Below are positions 7,702 to 12,422 of a stretch of DNA of 12,422 bases, in pieces. Location of the stretch: positions 1 to 12,422 of the forward strand of contig SLPR01000057.1 in NCBI GenBank assembly GCA_007131895.1, given 5' to 3'. This stretch comes from Bacteroidales bacterium (GTDB lineage: Bacteria; Bacteroidota; Bacteroidia; Bacteroidales; UBA7960). Under the pieces are notes generated by a model. It saw nothing but the letters and a program-made list of their open reading frames with translations, did not search any database and was not told where the DNA came from. A program made the position numbers and the translations under genes. Position 1 is the first letter of the stretch; each line of letters opens with the position of its first letter.

Positions 7702-8454
7702 ATGAAACGGTACTTGATTTTATTTTTATTGGTCCTTGTTCAGCATTCCTATGCTGCAACACCAAAGGAGTTGCTTGATGAAGCAAATGAGGCATATAAG
7801 CGAAGTGAATACAGCTATGCTGTAGAATTGTATGAGCAAATTCTTGAAGAAGGACTGGTTTCTGCCGATTTGTATTATAACCTGGGCAATGCCTATTTTA
7901 AAAACAACATGATCGGGCCAGCCATTTTAAACTATGAGCGTGCCCTGAGATTGCGACCTTCAGACGAAGATACAGCTCATAACCTTGCTTTAGCACGAAG
8001 CCGGATAATTGACAGGCTTGATCAGCGCCCCGAATTGTTTTACGACCGATGGTGGAGAGCTGCCGTGTCGCTTCAGGGCAGCGATGGCTGGGCTATAACC
8101 TCCATTATACTTATCATTGCATTTCTGGGTGTTACCTCAGTTTACCTTTTTTCAAGAACAGTAATACTCAAAAAGGTCTCATTTTATGTAATGTTGTTGG
8201 TTTTTGCTTCAGGAGCATTGTCGCTGATTTTTGCACAAAAGCAATACAACAGGCTTACCTCAGAAAAGGAGGCCATCATCATGCAAACCCGGGTTACCGC
8301 AAAAAGCTCTCCTTCGGCGCAGAGTCCGGATCTTTTTCTCATGCATGAAGGAACCAAGGTACATATTCGCAACACGCTGGGCGACTGGAAAGAAATATCT
8401 CTTCCCAATGGAAATATTGGCTGGATTCGAAAAGAGAGCATTGAGATAATATAA
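7702..8454 (+). CDS. batE: BatE, TPR and SH3-like membrane protein
   Basis: A 250-residue BatE. The start chosen is the ATG one base after the batD stop, because it puts a clean signal peptide (MKRYLILFLLVLVQHSYAA) at the N-terminus; an in-frame TTG at 7669 inside batD would prepend 11 charged residues and spoil it. TPR units occupy about residues 21-105, with LYYNLGNAYFKNNMIGPA at 57-74 and ALRLRPSDEDTAHNLALA at 81-98. Two membrane helices follow at about 130-150 and 160-178, joined by a short basic loop (SRTVILKK), so both ends face the periplasm. Residues 190-250 form a bacterial SH3-like domain (VTAKSSPSAQS, then GTKVHIRNTLGDWKEISL, then GWIRKESIEII). Probable role: a protein-binding scaffold in the Bat complex. 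It is the last bat gene, followed by 73 nt before the symporter. Confidence 0.93.
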   Translation: MKRYLILFLLVLVQHSYAATPKELLDEANEAYKRSEYSYAVELYEQILEEGLVSADLYYNLGNAYFKNNMIGPAILNYERALRLRPSDEDTAHNLALARSRIIDRLDQRPELFYDRWWRAAVSLQGSDGWAITSIILIIAFLGVTSVYLFSRTVILKKVSFYVMLLVFASGALSLIFAQKQYNRLTSEKEAIIMQTRVTAKSSPSAQSPDLFLMHEGTKVHIRNTLGDWKEISLPNGNIGWIRKESIEII

Positions 8455-8478
8455 GTATGAAGTACAGAGAATATTTGT

Positions 8479-8486
8479 TACTTTAG
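8479..8486 (+). promoter_or_regulatory. Weak -7-like element (TACTTTAG) before the symporter gene
   Basis: TACTTTAG matches seven of the eight positions' pattern of the Bacteroidota -7 box TAnnTTTG (A instead of T at position 7) and lies 41 nt upstream of the symporter ATG in the 73-nt gap after batE. No -33 TTTG was found at the right spacing. It is recorded because this is the widest gap in the co-directional run and the most likely place for a second promoter, but support is weak. Confidence 0.15.
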
Positions 8487-8527
8487 ACGGGAGATTTATC
8501 AAAGCTTGTTTCTCAAAAACCACACGC

Positions 8528-10033
8528 ATGGAAGAACCCCAATCTCTGATAATACATGTAGGAGATCAGGCACTGTTCGCATTCATCGGATACCTGGTAA
8601 TGATTGTTATTGTAGGTTTACTGGCGGCACGTTTTTCATCCATAGGTATAAGTAACTTTTTTATTGGTGGCCGACAAATGAACATGTTTGTTGTAGCCAT
8701 CTCAGCTGTTGTGAGTGGTCGCAGTGCATGGTTGCTTCTGGGCTTTACCGGCATGTCTTACGCAATGGGATTTTCAGCCCTTTGGGCAGCTGCAGGTTAT
8801 ATCATTGCCGAATTCTTTCTATTCTTTTATTATGCCCCTCGCTTGAGGAGGTTTAGCGAAAAAACGGACTGTATTACCATTCCCGATTTTTTTGAAGAAC
8901 GCTTTGCCGACCGCACAGGTGTTTTAAGGGCCTTGGTTTCCGTAATCATCATCATATTTATGCTGGCCTATGTTTCAGCGCAATTTGTTGCAGGCGGGAA
9001 AACTTTCAGTGCCGGTTTCGATATTACCCCCTCTCAAGGGATTCTGCTGACTGCCATAATCATTCTTTTTTATACCATCGTGGGTGGCTTTCTTGCCGTT
9101 AGCGTAACTGACACCATACAAGGCGTTATCATGGTGATTGCTCTGCTTGTGCTTCCGGTTATTGTAATCATCCACCTGGGTGGTTTTGCTGCTTTTTACC
9201 AGCAAGCATCGCTAATATACACCCCAGCGGGGCATTTTACAAATGCTTTTTCACTGAGTACCGGGGCTCTTATTGGTTTTCTGGGTATCGGACTAGGCTC
9301 CGTGGGAAATCCTCACATTATAGCCCGCTATATGTCGATAAAAGACCCGGAAAAACTAAAGATGACAGCCTACGTGGGAACTACCGCCAATGTATTAATG
9401 GCGACGGGAGCCTTATTTACAGGCATGGCAGGCAGAATATATTTTCCAGACTCATCCCTGCTTCCCCTTCAGGATGCAGAAAACCTTTATCCTGCTCTTG
9501 CAAGCGAACATCTGCACCCTGTGATGTTTGGGGTAGTCATTGCGTCCATATTTGCGGCAATAATGTCTACTGCCGACTCACAATTATTGGTTGCTGCATC
9601 GGCACTTGTAAGAGATATTTACGAAAAACTCTTTCAAAAAGGAAAGCAAATCAATCAGCAAAAACTGGTAACCATCAGCCGCTGGTTTGTTTTGCTCCTG
9701 GTTATACTTTCACTGATTCTGGCCTTCCTGGCCGAAAACATTGTATTCTGGCTCGTTTTATTTGCATGGGCGGGACTGGGTGCCGCTTTGGGGCCAACTT
9801 CCATTCTGGCATTGTATTGGAAAAATGTAACACGCAATGGTGTTATTGCAGGGATAATATCCGGATCAGTGATAGTGATAGTATGGAATCGCATCGAAAT
9901 TCTCAAGGATTTTATATATGAACTTGTTCCAGCATTTTTCGTTGCTTTTCTTGTGACAATATTAGTAAGTAAAACAACAAATAAGGCAGAGGATAACGAG
10001 AATATTTACAATAAACTAAATAATAAACACTAA
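8528..10033 (+). CDS. Sodium:solute symporter family protein (PutP/SLC5-like)
   Basis: A 501-residue inner-membrane transporter of the SSS family (TC 2.A.21), with about 13 hydrophobic segments. Family marks: the SSS signature GGFLAVSVTDTIQG (186-199), GNPHIIARYMS (260-270) as in PutP, MSTADSQLL (346-354) holding the S347/T348 pair that corresponds to the sodium-coordinating Ser/Thr of PutP TM8, and FAWAGLGAALGP (412-423). In the TM2 region, the PutP sequence SDMSGW is replaced by SGRSAW (63-68), so the sodium-site Asp is Gly and an Arg follows. Proline is the closest named substrate by similarity, but the substrate is uncertain and so is the coupling ion. The ATG at 8528 gives a short extra-membrane N-terminus before TM1. 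The TlpA-like gene follows after 16 nt and is probably co-transcribed. Confidence 0.9.
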   Translation: MEEPQSLIIHVGDQALFAFIGYLVMIVIVGLLAARFSSIGISNFFIGGRQMNMFVVAISAVVSGRSAWLLLGFTGMSYAMGFSALWAAAGYIIAEFFLFFYYAPRLRRFSEKTDCITIPDFFEERFADRTGVLRALVSVIIIIFMLAYVSAQFVAGGKTFSAGFDITPSQGILLTAIIILFYTIVGGFLAVSVTDTIQGVIMVIALLVLPVIVIIHLGGFAAFYQQASLIYTPAGHFTNAFSLSTGALIGFLGIGLGSVGNPHIIARYMSIKDPEKLKMTAYVGTTANVLMATGALFTGMAGRIYFPDSSLLPLQDAENLYPALASEHLHPVMFGVVIASIFAAIMSTADSQLLVAASALVRDIYEKLFQKGKQINQQKLVTISRWFVLLLVILSLILAFLAENIVFWLVLFAWAGLGAALGPTSILALYWKNVTRNGVIAGIISGSVIVIVWNRIEILKDFIYELVPAFFVAFLVTILVSKTTNKAEDNENIYNKLNNKH

Positions 10034-10049
10034 TTAAACAACACTAATC

Positions 10050-11153
10050 ATGAAAAAAACTATTGTTTTATTGCTGGCCGTAGCACTTTTTGCATGCCAG
10101 TCTCCACTGAAAGAAAAGTATACCTTAAGCGGTGAGGTTGAGGGTCAAATCGCAGGATTGGCTTACCTTCAGGATCGGGTTTCAGGACAGATGGTGGATT
10201 TGGACTCCGCGCGGATTTACAACGGCGTATTTACTTTTGAGGGTACAATGGATTCTCCCCAGATGTACTATATTAGAATTGATGGAGTTCCCGGCAGGAT
10301 TGCAGTATTTATGGAAAACTCCGACATACAACTCAATGTCACACAAAGAGAGCCACTGGTTTATACCGTTGAAGGATCTAAGTCGCATGATATATTTGTG
10401 CAATCAGGGGATTTGGTGGCACCATACGATGAAAGATCACGATATGTGCAAATGGAATTGGGTGAGGCAGAAAAAGCCGGTAATGTGGAAGCCATAGCAG
10501 AGTTCAGAAAAATGAGCGATGAGCTTCGCGAACGAAAAAAAGAAGAAGTTTTTTCATTCATCAGCCAGCACTCTGACAGGACTGTCTCGGTTTTTATTGC
10601 ACAAAGGCAATTGATGCATGGGGCAAGTCTTGAAGAACTGGAAAAGATTTTTTCAGTATTTGATACATCTTTGCAAGGCACAAGATACTACGATGAAATG
10701 GAAAAAACCCTTAATGCCCTGAGACGGGTTGCAACAGGTAATCCGGCCATTGACTTTACGCTAAACAATCCGGAAGGAGAATCCATATCGCTGTCCAATT
10801 TCCAGGGACAGGTGGTGCTAATCAGTTTCTGGGCGTCATGGTGCCCCTATTGCAGAGATTCCAATCCCGAACTGGTAAGGATTTATGAGAAGTTTGGGGG
10901 TGAGGGATTTGAAGTATTGGGCGTATCACTTGACAGAAATCACGAAGCCTGGGTGCGCGGAATTGAGGAGGATGGACTTCAATGGCCACAGGTAAGCGAC
11001 CTGCAGGGATGGCAAAGTGGGCCTGCAGCTGAATATGCTGTCAGAAGCATCCCCCAAAATGTTTTGGTTGACCAGAATGGTATCATAATCGGCAGAAACC
11101 TGGATTATTATGATTTGGAGGAGAGACTTCCTCTCTTGCTTGCCGGTGTATAA
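10050..11153 (+). CDS. Thioredoxin-fold lipoprotein, DUF4369-TlpA type, CPYC active site
   Basis: A 367-residue lipoprotein thiol-disulfide oxidoreductase candidate. The signal peptide MKKTIVLLLAVALFAC ends in a lipobox (LFAC) with the lipidated Cys at 16. Residues 25-115 form a DUF4369-like beta domain (YTLSGEVEGQIAGLAYLQD). A charged, mostly helical middle region (about 125-225) follows. The C-terminal thioredoxin/AhpC-TSA-like domain runs from about 232 to 360, starting NPAIDFTLNNPEGESISLSN, with the redox motif WASWCPYC (C265 and C268) and the cis-proline at P335 in SIPQNVLVD. Only Cys 16, 265 and 268 occur. This architecture is common in Bacteroidota and places a redox domain at the membrane surface facing the periplasm. 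CPYC differs from the CGPC or CxPC usual in this family. It is 16 nt after the symporter gene and is the last + strand gene. Confidence 0.9.
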   Translation: MKKTIVLLLAVALFACQSPLKEKYTLSGEVEGQIAGLAYLQDRVSGQMVDLDSARIYNGVFTFEGTMDSPQMYYIRIDGVPGRIAVFMENSDIQLNVTQREPLVYTVEGSKSHDIFVQSGDLVAPYDERSRYVQMELGEAEKAGNVEAIAEFRKMSDELRERKKEEVFSFISQHSDRTVSVFIAQRQLMHGASLEELEKIFSVFDTSLQGTRYYDEMEKTLNALRRVATGNPAIDFTLNNPEGESISLSNFQGQVVLISFWASWCPYCRDSNPELVRIYEKFGGEGFEVLGVSLDRNHEAWVRGIEEDGLQWPQVSDLQGWQSGPAAEYAVRSIPQNVLVDQNGIIIGRNLDYYDLEERLPLLLAGV

Positions 11154-11180
11154 ATTAAAAAAGTTGTAATTCTCATAGAT

Positions 11181-11228
11181 TCAACCCCTGCCATTGTCAG
11201 CCTAAAACCGGCCACTAGCAGGGGTTGA
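11181..11228. terminator. Inverted repeat between convergent genes, probable bidirectional terminator
   Basis: TCAACCCCTGC (11181-11191) and GCAGGGGTTGA (11218-11228) are perfect 11-bp inverted arms around a 26-nt loop. The element begins 28 nt after the lipoprotein stop and ends 38 nt before the stop of the minus-strand porin gene, as expected for a terminator shared by convergent genes. A poly-U tract does not follow directly: on the minus strand a T run (complement of 11158-11162) comes about 19 nt after the stem, and on the plus strand there is none. The loop is longer than usual for intrinsic terminators. The pairing is certain, the function likely but not proven. Nothing else was found in the 112-nt gap. 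Confidence 0.6.
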
Positions 11229-11265
11229 TGCATTGAAAAATAAAATCAGTTTTGTTGTACTACCA

Positions 11266-12422
11266 TCAAAAGGTATATTTAGCGAAAAGAATAGTATGAT
11301 AATTGATCGCCGGATCCATTGACTGTATGGGTTTTCTGTTGATATCAAACTCTTCTGCGTATACCGCACTGTAATAAGCAACTTCAGCACCAAAACTAAA
11401 ATTTTTTGATGCAAAGTAAGTCAGTCTGGGAGAAACCCGGTACAGATAGTGTAAGTCTGCATAACGAAGCAATCCTGCGCCCGGGATGGTCAAAAATGGA
11501 TCATCGGAACCCAGGTTTTCGGTATAACCGGCAAATAATCCCCATTGCAATACTTTGTTGTTAGAGTGAATATCCGTCCACAAGGAAAGGGTTTTCAGGT
11601 TTGCATAATCATAATCGCTGTTCCAGAAATCAGGATTTTGTCCATCCTCAGGAGTACCTTTGGCGCCATATCCACCTATCATAACAAAATTGCTCAGATT
11701 TTCTCCGTACATTACCTCAAACTTCATGGTAACGGGCAGCGTGGTTATTTTGGAAAACGCCTGAAGATTATAGGAACCTACATTTTTGCTGGTGGCCACA
11801 TTTCCATTTGTAACATCTCGCGGAGAGAGGAATTTGTAACCGGCGGTTACTCCCAAAAGTAAATTGGCAGGATTGTATCTGAGTTGTAGTTGCGAATCGG
11901 GCAAACCTGAATTTCGCTGTTGGTCATTTGGGCCGGCACTGTTATGATATCCGTGCATCAAAAAGGAAACAGAAGCAGAAAAATCAGAAGCAAAATCCTG
12001 TGTAAGCCTTATTTGAGGCGAACGATTCAGAGGGTGAAAAGGCACTGCAGCAGCGAAAGAAACGGTTGAGGGAAAACAGTCCAATACAAATGTTGGGTGA
12101 AAGGTGTTGCCCAAAATCAACTCAGTGCTTTCCCATTGCAACCTTACAAAAGCATGCCTGAGTCTAAGCAGTCTGACGTAATCCTGGTGTGTAGCGAAAA
12201 AGTCGGCTTCAATCCGTGCAGTGGTTTGAGCACCAAACACATCAGGCCCCGTAATGTTAATACCAAATCTTGATTGAACAGCAAGCATATTCAGCTTTGA
12301 CCTTTTATTGATATCATTGCCGTTGGCATCAAAAACAGGCCTTTGGGGGAAAAGATAGAGCTCACCATCACGGGTATCCAATGAACGATAGGTATCGTGC
12401 AATATTTCATAGCTCACATATC
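11266..12422 (-). CDS. Outer-membrane beta-barrel porin, DcaP-like (5' end outside the window)
   Basis: The reading frame stays open from the stop at 11266-11268 to the window edge, so the gene is cut at its 5' end and the signal peptide is missing; the in-frame GTG at 12417 is unlikely to be the true start. The visible 385 residues alternate hydrophobic and polar residues in the manner of beta strands and end in KYTF, the terminal Phe used for outer-membrane barrel insertion. Recognisable segments include SRFGINITGPDVFGAQTTA followed by RIEADFF, RLRHAFVRLQW and ELILGNTFHPTF, a pattern seen in DcaP-like porins. Such proteins form trimeric pores for small solutes; the substrate cannot be read from this sequence. 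It is convergent with the lipoprotein gene, so it is a separate transcription unit with its promoter beyond 12422. Confidence 0.75.
   Translation of the reverse strand, partial: YVSYEILHDTYRSLDTRDGELYLFPQRPVFDANGNDINKRSKLNMLAVQSRFGINITGPDVFGAQTTARIEADFFATHQDYVRLLRLRHAFVRLQWESTELILGNTFHPTFVLDCFPSTVSFAAAVPFHPLNRSPQIRLTQDFASDFSASVSFLMHGYHNSAGPNDQQRNSGLPDSQLQLRYNPANLLLGVTAGYKFLSPRDVTNGNVATSKNVGSYNLQAFSKITTLPVTMKFEVMYGENLSNFVMIGGYGAKGTPEDGQNPDFWNSDYDYANLKTLSLWTDIHSNNKVLQWGLFAGYTENLGSDDPFLTIPGAGLLRYADLHYLYRVSPRLTYFASKNFSFGAEVAYYSAVYAEEFDINRKPIQSMDPAINYHTILFAKYTF

Noticed and set aside
8491..8519. Possible stem (GAGA...TCTC) after batE acting as a terminator
   Set aside because: Only four base pairs with a long loop, followed by A rather than T residues on the coding strand.
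12415..12417. GTG at 12417 as the start of the minus-strand porin
   Set aside because: The frame remains open to the window edge, there is no signal peptide after this codon, and the barrel protein would lack its N-terminus; the gene is better treated as truncated by the window.

Overview
The window is a segment of a Bacteroidota chromosome. It carries a complete Bat (Bacteroides aerotolerance) gene cluster followed by three envelope genes. The assignment to Bacteroidota rests on the full moxR-DUF58-batA-batB-batC-batD-batE order, the near absence of Shine-Dalgarno sequences in front of AT-rich translation starts, a TAnnTTTG-type -7 promoter element before the first gene, and a DUF4369/TlpA-type lipoprotein. 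The genus cannot be told from the sequence; a marine or anaerobic member of the Bacteroidales/Marinilabiliales type would fit.

Region 1 (90-8454, all + strand) is eight closely spaced genes: a MoxR-family AAA+ ATPase, a soluble DUF58 von Willebrand factor A (VWA) protein, a membrane protein that looks like a small BatD with a DUF4381-like tail, BatA and BatB (membrane-anchored VWA proteins with intact metal sites), BatC (exported TPR protein with a Gln-rich tail), BatD (large exported beta-domain protein with one membrane anchor) and BatE (TPR, two membrane segments, SH3-like tail). Gaps shrink from about 70 nt at the front to 1 nt between batD and batE, consistent with one operon. Predicted topology puts MoxR and DUF58 in the cytoplasm and most of BatA, BatB, BatC, BatD and BatE on the periplasmic side. 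The cytoplasmic tails of BatD and the small BatD-like protein are the obvious candidates to connect the two sides. Bat-type clusters have been linked to oxygen or stress tolerance in some bacteria, but the molecular job is unresolved.

Region 2 (8528-11153, + strand) is a sodium:solute symporter (PutP/SLC5 family) followed after 16 nt by a lipoprotein with an N-terminal DUF4369-like domain and a thioredoxin fold with a CPYC active site. The pair could be a separate small operon or a distal part of the bat transcript.

Region 3 (11154-12422) has a perfect 11-bp inverted repeat in the convergent intergenic space, probably a shared terminator, and then a minus-strand outer-membrane beta-barrel gene (porin, DcaP-like) whose 5' end lies beyond the window.

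No RNA genes, CRISPR arrays, insertion sequences or phage genes were seen. The cluster type is known. The points most worth a second look are the paralogous pairs within it, the small BatD-like gene, the almost complete lack of cysteine in the Bat proteins, the CPYC motif in the neighbouring thioredoxin-fold lipoprotein, and the altered sodium-site loop of the symporter.
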